DNA from: Symbiodinium kawagutii
Lineage: Eukaryota; Sar; Dinophyceae; Suessiales; Symbiodiniaceae
NCBI GenBank assembly: GCA_009767595.1
Contig: VSDK01017543.1
Location: 100,786 to 164,785, forward strand
Reading direction: 5' to 3'
DNA: 64,000 nt
This document shows, piece by piece, positions 1-12,259 of the stretch (position 1 is its first letter; every line of letters starts with the position of its first letter). Under the pieces are notes generated by a model, which saw only the letters and a list, made by a program, of their open reading frames with translations, was not told the DNA's origin and did not search any database. Position numbers and translations under genes: made by a program.

Positions 1-984
1 TCGGCATTCAAAGATCCAAGGGATATTCGAAGGATGCAGCGGATGCAGTTTGAAGATCCGTTCAGGAATCAAATCCAGGGAATCTTCGAAAGGTGCAAAC
101 CAATCCAAACTCCAAATTTTGATAGGAAGAAGATGGAAATAGCGAAGATAGGAAAAAGCGAATCAAGCAATCTTTCTCGTAGAACTACCGAACTACCTGG
201 TTCATCAAGTCACATGAGCGCACGCTGTTGGTTGATGGTCACAGGAAAAGCTCTCAATCGGAAATTGGTTGCTTTTGGATGTGGTGATGCATATCCATTG
301 TTTACTTCAGGTTTTTGCAAATGAACTGTATTCAATGCCCAATGTTTGAAAGTACCTTGCGTTGGTTGCAAGGATTAATTTTGTAAATATGACACAATTT
401 GTTGAATGCCTTGACATCTCATGCCATGCAGAGACTGCAGCCGAATCAGACCACCTACTTTGAACTCGTCAGCTTTAGGGGAGCCACTTTGGGATGACAT
501 TTGGATGGATTGCATATCATAGAAATTCGGACCAACTGGAATTCATCATTTCGAGTAGGATTAGCCTAGCGACTATCGACCTTCGTCAAGGATGATTGAC
601 TGTTATCAACTATTGTCCATCCATAATACTTTATAGTATTGTCCATTATTCACCATGAGTGATAGTTACAAACCAGTACTGACCTGAATCAATCATTTCT
701 ATCCACTTCAAATCACTATCAGCCACAACTAACCATTACGAACCACTATCACCCTCTGCCAATCATTATGAAACTGTTGTTGGGTTTATCAACTGTTTAG
801 TCATCAACAATCATCAACCATATGGGGTTGTGCATAGATGGTGTAACCCTTAAACTGGTGGTTTTCCTCTTAATGGTTGTGAAGTTAGATGGTTGGTAGG
901 TACCACCATTATGGCTATGGACAAACCGACCATAGATCCTATCGTGGATCACTTGGGTCATCGCTTGATATCGACATCCCGAAG
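1..984. other. No confident gene; degenerate repeats
   Basis: Positions 1-110 contain an imperfect repeat of the type ATCCA-GG-AT-TTCGAA-GG. Positions 600-790 contain degenerate copies of an AACCATTA/AATCATTA word. One 96-codon + frame (34-324) is open but has no splice signals or recognisable motif, so I do not call it a gene. Confidence 0.3.
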
Positions 985-1066
985 GTCACTCCTTGCGCTG
1001 CCTCATTGCGAACATGCAAGTTTGGAGCTTAGCCAAGTCCCGTGGGATATGGTTCACCATTTTTAG
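985..1066 (+). CDS. Exon-like segment, unknown product
   Basis: Behind a possible acceptor (CGAAG) the frame reads SLLALPHCEHASLELSQVPW and ends at TAG 1064-1066. Codons mostly end in G or C. The same frame continues after the stop as RRERALMLENG, which could be a separate exon after the acceptor TTTTAG. The product is not recognised. Confidence 0.35.
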
Positions 1067-1678
1067 CGCCGAGAACGGGCGCTGATGCTTGAGAATGGCT
1101 GATACTGCTTGTAGATTGATATTTGCCAACAGTCATGGTTGACAATATCAGTTCAGAAAGGGCGATTCGGGGTGATAACGGTTCATACTTGCCAGAAATC
1201 AACGCATAGGAAATCCACTCCAGCGGTCGAAGATCAAACATCACACGGTCCGTGGGAAAAAGCGGCAGCGGAACATAGGTTCGAGACTTCGAGTACCAGC
1301 CATGATCAGCTCACAAATCGAGTGGCACCTCTCCCAAAATGTTGACCATCAACTGAATAGCTGATGTGTGTGAAGAGGCAACACCGTTTCGAAGAAACGG
1401 GCTATGTGTTCAAATCTGGACTTGAGACATCAAGTTAGACTATAAAATCAAGGTTGATGCCACAGAAATAACTCCGTAACTTCATACTGCATGTGATCTT
1501 AGAAACAACCATGATGGACCCTCTGAGTAGGTGAGTTTCACACTTGCCGAGCCGCCGCGAAATGAAGTCCTTAACTATTTGCCATATCAGGGGTCATGAA
1601 TCCATTAGTGTTTGGGTGACTGCATACAGGCCATATGGGGTGTTCAGACCACGGACCATACCAGTCTAAACATGCAAC

Positions 1679-1704
1679 TTAAACACATCATATGATGTGT
1701 TTAA
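1679..1704. repeat. 26-bp perfect palindrome
   Basis: Two 13-base arms (TTAAACACATCAT and its reverse complement) abut without a spacer. Partial copies of the word ACACATCAT follow at about 1710-1730. It could form a cruciform or be a remnant of a small inverted-repeat element; no function is evident. Confidence 0.75.
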
Positions 1705-1744
1705 ACATAGACACATCATGACACATCATTGATTTACATGGCAG

Positions 1745-1891
1745 ATATGGACAGATGGGAACAGGTTGGAATCTCTTCGCCCAGGTGTGGGGCGCAGTGG
1801 GCAACCCCCGCGCAGAGGGCCCAGACTTTGCCCTGTTGACCTTGTATCAGGCGCAGCGGCACGCTGTCCAAGCGCTTGATGGTTCAATGCT
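1745..1891 (+). CDS. Exon, unknown helical protein
   Basis: Acceptor GGCAG precedes an open + frame that reads in part FAQVWGAVGNPRAEGPDFAL and then LLTLYQAQRHAVQALDG. Third positions are strongly GC-biased, unlike the flanks. A GT donor is available at 1892; otherwise the frame stops at 1920-1922. The segment looks alpha-helical and soluble. The family is not recognised. Confidence 0.6.
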
Positions 1892-2710
1892 GTGTGAGAG
1901 ATTGCGCTGTTGGAAATTGTAGGAAACTGCAGGAAACTGTTGATGTTTCTTGAGAGTTCTGATGCGTTTGAAGGAAATACTTCCTGGACAACATTGGATA
2001 AGCAGCAAACTGCGGTTGGTAGACACATATTTTGAAAGTGTCACTTCCCAGGTTGAAAGGGTCACCGATGAGGTTCGTTAATTGAGTTGGGCAGAAGCAA
2101 CTCAGCGAAGCAGTCGAAATGGGGATCCGATGTGTTTGACAGACCTAGCACTTAATTAGAGTTCAGTTTGTGTCTCAATGAATCCAATAAATCCTAGGAA
2201 CCCTTGGGAGCAGGTCACATCGTACGCTGGTGTGTTGCATCAATTTGGTGGTGTATCGTTTGAAATTGATAACTTTTCTTGTTTGCCACAGTTCGCTGAA
2301 ATGTGTATGTACCTACCTTTTTCGTGATGCTGAATTTTCCAAATTTTTAGACTCGTGTCACACAAACTAGCTTGTTTGTATCCAACATTTTGGTGGTAAA
2401 TATCATTGTGCTTGAAACTGTCAATTCATTTTTTAAAAACGGCGTAGCAGTGTCATGTACTGCAACCTGTCCTTGTGCAGCTTCATTAGCTCCAATCACT
2501 GGGCGAAGTCTTGTAAACTTGGAGTTCTGACCAGTGGTCACACCACAGGGCATACAGGGAAAGATAGTAAACTGCTACGGCAATTGTCTGCAATTGTCAC
2601 CCAAGGATAGACCATGATAACATACTAAAACATACTGCTATTTTTTATATCTGTACACGTAAATGGTACACAAATAGATATAAATCTATAAACTAACCAG
2701 AATATGGAAG

Positions 2711-2864
2711 CTACTCTTCTTGTGTTCGCATCGCCTTGGGACGACAGGAGATTCCTCCAAGGTTGCAAGAGATGGATCAATTTCTGTCCAAGGCCGGTGG
2801 GGAAGGTGCTTTGTGTATCAAGGCATCCAGTGGCCATTTGTCTTGTCCTACTTCAACTGAATAG
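2711..2864 (+). CDS. Exon-like segment, unknown product
   Basis: After GGAAG the frame (C then TAC TCT) reads in part RIALGRQEIPPRLQEMDQFL and SKAGGEGALCIKASSGH and reaches TAG at 2862-2864. Codon choice is GC-ending. The true donor may lie earlier. No domain is recognised. Confidence 0.5.
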
Positions 2865-2913
2865 CAGACATCAACAGACCCTTTCGAAGAGTGACATGGC
2901 CATGACTCTTCAG

Positions 2914-3000
2914 CACTTGCGGCTCACAGCCTGGCTCTGAAAATCGACCAGGATGAGTGGAGTGCTTACAATGTCAGTCAGAATCTAAGAGCCCATTGGG
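2914..3000 (+). CDS. Exon, unknown product
   Basis: Acceptor CTCTTCAG and donor GG/GTCGCT enclose a frame with two leading bases reading ALAAHSLALKIDQDEWSAYN then VSQNLRAHW. GC-ending codons and consistent borders support coding. It probably belongs to the same transcript as the preceding exon candidates, but phases were not proven. Confidence 0.55.
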
Positions 3001-3944
3001 GTCGCTGTGTTGGAGTTTGACGCGCATATTCCACGTATCCAGCTCCTCTACCTTAAGACACTAGCCATGAGTAAACTATCCATCACTTGGTGGGACACTT
3101 TTCAATCACTTTTTGTGCTTGTTTTGATTTTTGCTTTCCGACATCTTCTCATATTCTGTCTAGACCCGCTTTGTCTCACAAGAACTTGAGCGGATTGCCG
3201 TCTCTTCCTACAATCAACCGATCTGAAATGGTCATCTCTCATTAAGGGGAACCATGTCGCATCTCGTGCATAGGCAGATGCTTTACTTTTGCGATTCGAT
3301 AGTAACATAACTATTTCAGATACTGTAAAATATCTATAGCCAATTTTCTTGTGTCAATGTATTGTACAAAGATTTGTCAGCTCCTGCAAAAACAACACAG
3401 CATTTCCCCAACACCGGCCAGTTGATGCAGTCCCTTGTCACAGTGTACGTTGTACGCTGCTATTGGCATCTATTGGCTGTCAAAGCACCCAAGTATATAT
3501 GATCTCAGTTTTTTGAGCAGCAATGGGCTATGACACGCGTATGTTCCAACTTTTTACGAAAGGGCCAGCATACAGTGCCATAGACCGTTGTTGGCTTGCT
3601 ATCGCCGATTTTTGCCAGATGGTTCTGCGGCAGTGTGTGTCAGTGTACATCACTTTCTGTTGCATTTTTTGAAATGTTTATTACTACCTTTTTCATGATA
3701 GATATTCAATTGGCGTGTGTGTATAGATATATGAGATGCTTGTTCTATCCTTCATATCATTCCTTTCACGGTTCTTGCCACTGCTTTGACATTGCCCATA
3801 AATAGGTCATGTCCAAACCATACCCAGCAGGAGAAAGATCAGCAAACATTAGATACCATTAGTATCCATGGGTATATGAATGTGCTTGTGCATGTTTGAA
3901 CACCTCGGTGTACTCAACCCGTGGTGTTGCCTGGTTTTGTCAAG

Positions 3945-4119
3945 ATTGGACATAGCTCGTCCAGAAAGTTACCCGCCGAGATACTGTAAGTCGGTTGAAT
4001 ACTTGACACATCGGAACACTTCAGGGGTTCCACAGATCAACTACCGAGGGGCAGAGCGCTACGAAGAATTGATGAAAACCATGCACCCGGACTGGGGGAT
4101 GAGATGGGAAGAGATGTGA
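3945..4119 (+). CDS. Exon with terminal stop, unknown product
   Basis: Acceptor GTCAAG is followed by a frame reading LDIARPESYPPRYCKSVEYL, then GVPQINYRGAERYEELMKTM, ending at TGA 4117-4119 after HPDWGMRWEEM. It may be a last exon, or splice out before the stop. No family recognised. Confidence 0.55.
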
Positions 4120-4227
4120 AGAGGAAGAGATTTGAAGAGATACGAAATGAATGGACATGATGGGAGAGTGAGAGGAGAGGTGCAGTGAGGAGTTTCAGAT
4201 ATTTTCAGATGCTTCGGGTCTTCAAAG

Positions 4228-4353
4228 GCGGTCACAGCGCAGGAGAGCCTGGCGCGGTATCACCGTCAGCTGGCCCGCATGCGCGTCACCGTGGTCTGGC
4301 GCGAGTTCCGACGGCGCCAGTCTCTGCTGCAGGGCGCCTTGGGAAATCTCCAA
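4228..4353 (+). CDS. Exon, arginine-rich helix, unknown product
   Basis: Forty-two codons between acceptor TTCAAAG and donor CAA/GTACCT read AVTAQESLARYHRQLARMRV then TVVWREFRRRQSLLQGALGN. The GC content is far above the AT-rich surroundings. The pattern is a long amphipathic basic helix, such as occurs in coiled-coil or calmodulin-binding proteins (inference only). Confidence 0.65.
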
Positions 4354-5351
4354 GTACCTCCAGGTGCCGTGGGAAGCTGTGACTTGACGCTGGCTAAGCT
4401 GGTGCTAAGCTCGTGCTAAGTTGGTTTAGTTAGTCTATTCTATTGAATTAGTTTACTTAACAAGTTTACTGAAAAGTTTAGTGATGTTGAAAATCGTCAC
4501 CAAGCTGACTTCGATCCCATTTGAAGTCTCGAATCTAATTTGCTTGCATTGCATCTGATAAAAATGAGCCCAACAATGTGACATGATCTAACCGAAACTC
4601 GTAGGATTTCACCTTATCTAATCCTTCATTCATCCATCTATGTGCCTATCTATCAATAATCAGTTTACAGACAATTTTTTCAAGCATGTTTATCTCTTCA
4701 TCTATCCTATTGGACCTGTTTTGTCTACATGCTGCATTTTGTTTGGTATTTCATCCATTTCATCTTTCTCACTTCTCGTATCTACATCAGCTCTTGTTTA
4801 GCATCATTTTTTTTTATCTTATAGATCTAAAGAGCCTTGTGGCCTTGTGCTTCACTCTATATAACTCATCGATACGATCTATCTCATTCTATCTCACCTG
4901 TCTTTTATACATACATTGTATCTATATCATATCATCTTCAGCATCTTTCAATATCTATGTCTATGTCCAATGTTATTGTGCATGCCAGCACTACTAATGG
5001 TTATCACATTTGCAAAAATGATTCGACGCTGCAGCGCATGTTGCATCCTAGAGTCACACGCGGCACAGTGCATGTAGATGATGATTGTAAGGGCCTTATA
5101 AGGACTATGTAAGGAGGTTTCGTTGGTAGTCCCTTTTCAATCATTGTCCACCCAAAACAACACGGAGCCCTTGTTTGTTTTGCTTGGCGATTTTATTTCT
5201 CACTGATTCTTTGCACCGGCTGATGCGATCGCCAACTTGTGATGGGGTTTCGCAATTCGCGTGATTTGCTTCTGTAGTGCCACGCAGTGTCTCCATTTGT
5301 TGTCCCTCATTCTTATCATGAACGCCTTGTTTTTTTTTCCACATTCTGTAG
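4354..5351. other. Intron-like, pyrimidine-rich, TCTAT words
   Basis: AT-rich DNA with recurrent ATCTATC/TCTATC words (about 4630-4960). An open + frame at 4837-5112 and minus frames around 5140-5400 lack splice support and are not called. Confidence 0.4.
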
Positions 5352-5411
5352 AGTGACATGGATCTCCCACCACCAGTGTGGTTGAGCTTGGAGTCATCTT
5401 GGTATCTAAAA
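5352..5411 (+). CDS. Exon, 20 codons, unknown product
   Basis: Acceptor TTCTGTAG and donor AAA/GTACAG frame exactly 20 codons reading SDMDLPPPVWLSLESSWYLK. Matching borders and phase 0 on both sides support an exon. Product unknown. Confidence 0.55.
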
Positions 5412-5834
5412 GTACAGAATCGACAAAGTCAGAGATTCCAACGAGTCAAGCCAGTCTGATGGCGACCTTGATTCGTGCCTTACCCTTGAGATAGCATGAG
5501 CTGAGATGAGCTGAGTATCTTCTTCAGGTACCACTTCCTTGATATCATGATCATGCAGCACGCAGATTAGAACGTGCCAATCAGTCTGTAGATTCTGTAT
5601 CCCATTGTCTCCCTACAAAACCGGATAGTTTTCTGAGGAAAGTACTGTTCTTGAGCTTTCCACTTTCTGGATGAGTTATTGGCTTTGGATTTATCACTTC
5701 ATTTCAGTCGTTCGGCAACTATGACAAGGTTAGTGGAAACCAGATGGTTTTCGTGGGAGTGATGATTTTGACTCATCGCCATGGCCATAGCCGTTTGTTC
5801 AAACCAAACTCTCCAGGAGATCTATCTCAACTAG

Positions 5835-5977
5835 ATCTCGACCGCCTAGTTCGCACTGTACTCTGGCGCTTAAATGAGGGTGGCACTCAACGTGTGCTGA
5901 TGCCACAGAAGGAATCTAGATACCCTCAAGAAGAGAGGGTTGATCGACCCGTTTCTCAGCAAAGAATCCCTTACTAA
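5835..5977 (+). CDS. Exon-like segment, unknown product
   Basis: After acceptor AACTAG the frame with two leading bases reads LDRLVRTVLWRLNEGGTQRV and continues open to a stop at 5975-5977. The proximal half looks more protein-like than the distal half, so the true exon may end near 5911. Confidence 0.4.
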
Positions 5978-6184
5978 GATCAGATACAGAAAGCAAACTT
6001 ATGACATGCTGATACATGCTGGATATTGTATGATATTGGTGTCTTTGATGATTTCCGCTTAAGCGAAGAGATTCAATGATTTCAGAACATTGAGGCCTGA
6101 CCCACCGTCTTCGCGTAGTATTGAAATGGTTGACAGACGAAAACCAGACAGGGAGAACCGGGGTAACCAACTCGTTGTGCAAAG

Positions 6185-6370
6185 TTCCAAGATGTCGCTG
6201 CCGAGGTGTTACTGCACCTGGACGAGATTGGCAGTTTCATCTCCTTGCTGGCCAGCTTCTTCAAGCCACCAACCATGGAAAGACTATTGAACCAAGTGGC
6301 ACATGCTGCGGTTCATGTTTGGATTCAAAGAGTTTGCACCCCTTGCGTGTTCGTTTCTAATGTTGGATGA
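6185..6370 (+). CDS. Exon, 61 codons, helical protein
   Basis: Behind acceptor GCAAAG, 61 codons read in part FQDVAAEVLLHLDEIGSFIS and LLNQVAHAAVHVWIQRVC before TGA 6368-6370. Third-position GC bias picks this frame over two competing open frames. The sequence is strongly amphipathic helical. Whether it ends at the TGA or splices at one of the GT sites just before it is unclear. Confidence 0.65.
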   Translation, partial: FQDVAAEVLLHLDEIGSFISLLASFFKPPTMERLLNQVAHAAVHVWIQRVCTPCVFVSNVG

Positions 6371-7097
6371 AGTGACCCCAATCCCATGTTGTACTCGGAC
6401 GGATCCCTCCCCAACAATGTGACTCCTTGTTTTCTTGTACATGATTACCATTCAACATGGTCAACAAAGCAAACCTGTCATTCGTCGTTTTGCAAGCCGG
6501 AAGAGAGCATTTGAACATGATGCATCAATGTCACTATCCTCTTAGCTAACTTCACCCATCTAAATGAGGGGTATTCCTCCTCGGAAAGCGATGAGGATGT
6601 GCTCGTTTTCACGACTTTCATGCCTTCCTAGCTGTGCAAATACCCCAGAGTCGGAAAGCTGAGTTTGATACAGCAATCGGTTTGGGATCTCCCTATTGGG
6701 TGTGTTGAAATCATTAAGGGGAATTGCCGCCCTCTGCCTTTTTGGAATTTAGTGGGTCCAAGTATGTCTAAGCAGTTTCCACTATTGGTTCAACACCCTT
6801 TGAAAACTTGCTTACAGTACATAGTTCTTTTTTTCGTAGCACGTATAAAGCTTATACTAACCCCGTAATAAGTTCCACACCCAAGAATTGCCATAATTAA
6901 TTAGATTGCTTCGAGTCCTTTCACTTTTCTATATTCCGGAATCATTGGTGAACCCCATCTTTTGAATCAAGCCGATGATATTTGCTCAACACGTTTCCAT
7001 GCTACTCTAAACGCCTTGATTCTTGTTGAACACCATCGTCACCTATTGTAAACATTTGTAAACGATAATTTGTTTTAAATTACATGATGAGTACAAC

Positions 7098-7130
7098 TCT
7101 CTCTCTCTCTCTATATATATACACATACAA
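7098..7130. repeat. CT/TA microsatellite
   Basis: A (TC)n tract runs directly into (TA)n and then an AC-rich stretch inside intron-like DNA. Confidence 0.8.
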
Positions 7131-7276
7131 TTTACATCATGCATGCCTATATATACATTCATACATACATTTATTTGCATATCATCATATATCATCATAT
7201 ATCTCCATGCCATCCACCTTGGCACAGCTTCCATCAGATGGAGTTTGATCGAAACGATGAAGCTGTGTTGCCTTAG

Positions 7277-7337
7277 GAGCGTGGAGTTGGTCAACGTGGA
7301 TGACATGACGCAGGCCGCGTGCGCCTTCGCTTTTTAG
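7277..7337 (+). CDS. Short exon-like segment
   Basis: Acceptor TTGCCTTAG is followed by SVELVNVDDMTQAACAFAF and a stop at 7335-7337. A non-canonical donor (CAG/GCCGCG) is present before the stop; GC donors are known in dinoflagellates. Product unknown. Confidence 0.4.
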
Positions 7338-7628
7338 ATCTCTGAATATCTCTGAATTATGATATGATATACAATGTGAATATCAGATGAATATTCGTGA
7401 AGATCTATGAATATCTTTGATGATCTATGGCGTCTATGACTTATAGTACATCTAACATGTCGTAAACAGCTATAAGTCTCAATATCATATGACTGGGCAT
7501 TGCAATGGTGACATTCTAACATGATGTTGAAACATGTTTCATGATGCTCCCATTCCATTGGATATTTGGTTGCTTCATTCCTGATACAAATCCACCGATG
7601 TTCAACCACTAGGGTCAGTTGTGCATAG

Positions 7629-7690
7629 CTGTGCCAGGTGGGCCATGATGCAGGACCGTGCCCGCAGGATGCGAGGCCAGCGATTGACAG
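7629..7690 (+). CDS. Short exon, basic peptide
   Basis: Acceptor GCATAG and a GC-type donor (ACAG/GCACCG) enclose CARWAMMQDRARRMRGQRLT. A second + frame is also open, so the frame is chosen on codon bias. Confidence 0.4.
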
Positions 7691-7964
7691 GCACCGGGTC
7701 ATCGGAGTGGTTGGTGGATTGGTTGGTTCGTTGTGGTTGATTGGTTTGGTGGCTGATTGTGGCCCGTGGCATAGGGACACCACTCCGGACAACCCAACAG
7801 AGGGCCTTCCCAGTGCTCAGAATGTGTAGCTGTTGGCTGGTTCTGAGTCAGGGCTAAGCACACGTTCTGAGTCAGGTGCTGAAAGAAGTTGGAAACAACT
7901 TCCATCACTTCCATCACTCCACCACTTGGATGTGCCATTGTCAGCATCTGTAAGCGGTTGGTAG

Positions 7965-8100
7965 CTCTGTCGACATGCACCTGAAGAGGTCGCAGGCGGG
8001 CTACGCCATGCACGTAGACTGTGGACACAATGGTCCCTTGGACGAGGCCTGGGGGTGCCAAGCTTATAACACGGAGACATGGACCAACAAGGGCTACTGA
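7965..8100 (+). CDS. Exon-like segment, Cys-containing, unknown
   Basis: After acceptor TTGGTAG the frame reads SVDMHLKRSQAGYAMHVDCG, then HNGPLDEAWGCQAYN, to a stop at 8098-8100. Codon use is GC-ending. The minus strand is also open here but lacks splice signals that I could see. Confidence 0.55.
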
Positions 8101-8123
8101 CGGCTACTGACTTGATATGCAAG

Positions 8124-8204
8124 GGACCTTTGGAGGTCCACTTGGGGGAGATGAATCACGCCAGCACAGCGGTCCTTGAGGCTTCGCTGAGAGCAAGCTC
8201 TTGA
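8124..8204 (+). CDS. Exon-like segment, 26 codons
   Basis: Acceptor ATATGCAAG leads into GPLEVHLGEMNHASTAVLEA and a stop at 8202-8204. It lies 23 bases after the previous candidate stop, too close for an ordinary intron, so one of the two segments has wrong borders or they belong to one longer exon with a frame break. Confidence 0.45.
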   Translation, partial: GPLEVHLGEMNHASTAVLEASLRASS

Positions 8205-8510
8205 ATATTCCAATTTTAAGACTTTTTTGAGTTAAACGCCGGGTTTCCTTGGATTCACTTTTCACCCTTATCCTGATGGAGAGGAGTATAAGAGGAACGT
8301 TTTGATATAGATCATGTCGCAATCATGCCCCCTTCTAGCCCTTTGGTTTTCCCTTGGAGGGTAAGCAGCTTCATCAAAAAGAAGCACTGCACCAAATACT
8401 CTACTGTAGTAATATCCACTGTAGTAATAGTAATCATTCTGTGGCGGGTGTTTGATATACAGATAATGATCATGCGTATCCCTGGCCATCACAACCTCAT
8501 GGCACGGCAG

Positions 8511-8573
8511 GTGGACCTCAGACAATTGGAGCTTCATTTACGAGTGGCGAACTTTGGTGCCGCCGCCGTTTAG
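8511..8573 (+). CDS. Short exon-like segment
   Basis: Acceptor CACGGCAG precedes VDLRQLELHLRVANFGAAAV and TAG 8571-8573. Helical, GC-ending codons. Product unknown. Confidence 0.4.
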   Translation: MDLRQLELHLRVANFGAAAV

Positions 8574-11022
8574 CAATGGCCGGGGCCCTAAAAGGGAGTT
8601 GCTTCGCACTGCTTGCTGAGTTGGTTGATATTTGGTTCTGTTGTTTGGATTTGTTTGGTTCTTCTGCTTGGCTTTAGACTCATCATTGTTTGGTGCCTCG
8701 TCGCACCACGATGGAGAAGCTTGACTTTCCTGGAAGACAGGTCGATAAAAAACTGGAGCATTGGATCAAATGCCCTGTGGTCAACATCCTGAAAAGAAGA
8801 GAACAGGTTTTTTGGGACGTTTTTCTATGTTTGTTGCTTTTGGACCTACCCCAACATATCTCCTATTTCCTGATAACTTGTGGGAATGAGCGCAATGTGG
8901 AAAGTCAATGTCATTGACCATAGAAGTGAGGAACCGTTGATGGATTTTGAGTGCCTGATGATTTTAAGTAGCGAAACTCATGTTGCAAGTAGGGGATCTA
9001 TGACCATGGCTGATTACTTGTTGATTCTTGTTTTGTAGTCTGGTTTGCCAGTTGGTTGAGTGGATGCAAAGCTGTTGTATCTTGTTCCGCCAAAATTCCA
9101 ACATGGATCTAACCCCTGGTCAGCAACGTAAGCAAACAATGGATGAATGGCACCAACTGAATACATGGTTTTATCGACGAACTACGAATGCGACTGTGCT
9201 TCAAGAGCGAAAAATGCCATCCTGAAAATTTGTATCTGGCCTTCCGTTTCATGTTTTGTATTTTTCCACAAAGGTGGGTGATGTTGACCCATACTCATGT
9301 ACGCAGAACCTTTGATGCCGATAGCTCTTCTTCACTGTTCTTTACAAGTTGTGGACAATATACCCAATTTCATTGATTTGGTAGGGTCCTTGGCGTACTC
9401 TCCAGAACTTTGAGATTGTTTCTGGTCCATAAATCTGTTGAATTATACAAGCATCCCATGGGTGCATTCATTCACCACATTTCTACAGTATCTACAAGCT
9501 GGAAAGCGACAAGATCTGTGCGGTTTATCTATTCAATTTTGTTGATATTCAGTCTTCACCATGGTGAATGGTGTTCTAATCATACATCTACCATTGGCTA
9601 TGCCATTGCTTGTGACGCCGATTTCACAGTTGAGGTGATTGACTGCGCCTTTCTGACTGCGCGTTTCCGCTCGCTTGGCTCGCCGGGGGGCAACTGAGCG
9701 ATTTTCAACGCCACTGCAGTTTGTATCCCAGGATTTGTTCATAGCCACCAGGACCATCAGTATGCTCGGCTTCAGTTGGGATCGATTTTCCATGATTTTC
9801 CAAGGTGAGCCATTTATGGACCCACTTGATATCTTTTGAATCCTGGAAAGAAAAGCAATAACAGCATAGTCTCATATACAGCTGATGTTTCAAGAAGTCT
9901 ATGGCCTGATTTTTCTCACAGATCCCGATCTATGGCCAGTTGGCTCGCCAACTTCGACAGTCAGACGTTTCACCTTGAATAGTTTGGGTTGATAAAGAAC
10001 TGGCGGTTCAGAAGTTTCTGCGGTCTCCTCCGGATGATCAATACTTTCTGGACGCCCAAAATAGACAAATCAAATAGGAAGATCTACACCTCTTGTCCGT
10101 TTGCATCTTACATATTCTTGCATACCCTTCAAATATGGACAATGATGCCTTTTTGTGTATCATATGTTTGCTTTAACTTCATCCAAATTGTGTGTGGGTA
10201 TTTTCTATCATGACTGTAGCAAATAGACAAAAAATGGTTACATTTAGCGTTACAGTACATTCGTGTGGTCTAAGGTCGAAAATAAGTGTTTGAAAGACGT
10301 CCAAAAATTGAAAAGGATGCAGACACAGCGTCCGAAAGATTCTTTCCGAAAGGATGCCATTGAGAATATTTTGCCAAAACCTTGGAGAGATACAACACGC
10401 ACCTGTCATCATACGATGCCGGGGTCACAGTCTGCTTACGAGGCATGATTCGTAGACAGCACCAAAAAACCTCTAGACTGATCTGGGGTCTGCATTGGGC
10501 ATTCAAAATTTGCATTTGAACCATTTGTTTGCTCAAGCACTTTGCCGTTTCAACCCACAAGATCCTCACAAACGCATCTCAGCAAAGCTCATACAGGATA
10601 CTTGCAGAGGATTCCTGATTGAAACTTTCCAACACTGTCTGATATACATGGTCTGGTGCTAAGTGGTTTTAGAACATCGTTCTTGAAGCTTGATTTCAAG
10701 CATTCAGCCTCGGTTTCTTGGTCCATTCTGAGGACCCTCTGTGATGAAAGCCTGTGATGAAATCCGTTGTCCATTAGCTGGAGCAGTTGAACTTGTCACT
10801 GGTTTTGCAGTATTGGCATCATTCGTTCCTGATGCAGTTGATTGATGTCGATTGCATATTAGGACTCATTGTAAATTGCTTGTCAAAGTGGAAGATTGTT
10901 GAAGATGGGATATATATGATATATCCAACGAGCATTCGCGATCATCACGACGATCATTTTCCCCCCAAGCATCGAACAAAGGGGATTTGACCCCGGACCA
11001 CCTCCGATTGGTCCACCCTCAG
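8574..11022. other. Intron-like stretch with weak coding candidates
   Basis: Only weak candidates occur. A + frame around 9104-9225 reads LTPGQQRKQTMDEWHQLN, and a Lys/Arg-rich + frame lies at 10263-10448. Neither has convincing splice borders and both use AT-ending codons. The rest is AT-rich with no visible repeats. Confidence 0.35.
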
Positions 11023-11081
11023 CGATGGATGGATACTCTGCTGACAGCCCATCGTCGCCGTCTCGCAAGGACCTGCCCTAG
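11023..11081 (+). CDS. Short Ser-rich exon-like segment
   Basis: Acceptor CACCCTCAG is followed by MDGYSADSPSSPSRKDLP and TAG 11079-11081. A GA-type donor (AAG/GACCTG) is present before the stop. Possible phosphorylated linker; product unknown. Confidence 0.4.
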
Positions 11082-12175
11082 GAAACGGTTAGTGAAACAG
11101 GGTGAACTGCTCAGCTTTTCCCCATCAAAATGATTCTTGACATCAAATCTTGGATCAACCAGACATCATCCGGGCCAAGGATCAGTTGGAGGTCCACAAG
11201 TGGACAAAAAAAATGATCGCCTTCTCTATCAAAAGTTGGGCCTTTGGGGCTATCATCATTACTGGATTCAGAAGGAACCGTCCAGCATTTTCTTTCCTCA
11301 AACCGGCATTTGCGCATTGCTTGTTGTGCCTGTCCGCATCTGACCTGCCAAGACCGACAAGCTGTTTGTTGAACCCTTGGGTTGCAGCTTTCTTTTGATG
11401 CAACCAAAATCTCTCCCAGTGAATTTAGTTCGCCCGACTCTTCTGGCCAAAGCACCAATTGCCAATGGCATGTTCCAAGTCCAGCATTCAGATCCATGAT
11501 TGCCATGTAATTGTACATTACCCGGTTCATGTTTGGCGTTTGATTCATTGCTGCCGTTCTCATAATCCTTCCGAGAAACCATCTCTACGAAATCTTGCAT
11601 AGATTTTTCTCTATATTCTCAAAGTCTTCCTATGAACAGGCACGCCATAGGCTGGTTTTTCCCTCCATGATTCCCGTCCAAGAGGGATGGTGTGAAGTCG
11701 TTGATTTCACAAGCAATCAGGTAGATAGCTTTGTAGGTAAGCCATCTATAAATGATGGCTTTTCTATTCCCAAGTTGGTTTGCCAGAGTGTGCATTTCTG
11801 AAAAGGTACTGCACTAGCAACTGGTTGTTAAAATCAATGCTGACTACTGTTGGTCAAAGAGTCAAAGAATAGTCATTTCATTCTCAACCGACTATGTTAG
11901 AAGTGCACCTGAGGTTCTTTGGATTCTGCTGAATTTCTCAGAAATTGTTCAGAATTGCAACTGATAGGAAGCTCCTACCATGTTTGATTAGAGCCAGGGG
12001 TGTGCCATAGATATTCCAACTCATCCAACGATCAACATTCAACTGCTTATTGATGATGCTGGTAAATACCAAGTGCAGCTAGGTATTCGAACCACAGGTC
12101 AACTGGCATTTTGTGTTGACTGGTCATCACTGGTCATTGCCCACAGGTCATTAACAAGTGTTTCTTTCTCTCCAG

Positions 12176-12259
12176 GAGGACGCCGAGTTCCAGAAGAAGC
12201 CAATCCGTGGTCGGCCCACCGCCACTCAGCTCACCAACCAAGTGGCCTTGGAATTGCTG
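12176..12259 (+). CDS. Exon, 28 codons, unknown product
   Basis: A strong polypyrimidine acceptor (TTTCTTTCTCTCCAG) and donor CTG/GTTGCA enclose exactly 28 codons: EDAEFQKKPIRGRPTATQLT then NQVALELL. This is one of the best-delimited exons in the window. The basic RGRP stretch is AT-hook-like but too short to call. Confidence 0.65.

Noticed and set aside
9098..9113. 16-mer CCAACATGGATCTAAC shared with 49455-49470
   Set aside because: About one such pair is expected by chance in 64 kb; flanks do not match.
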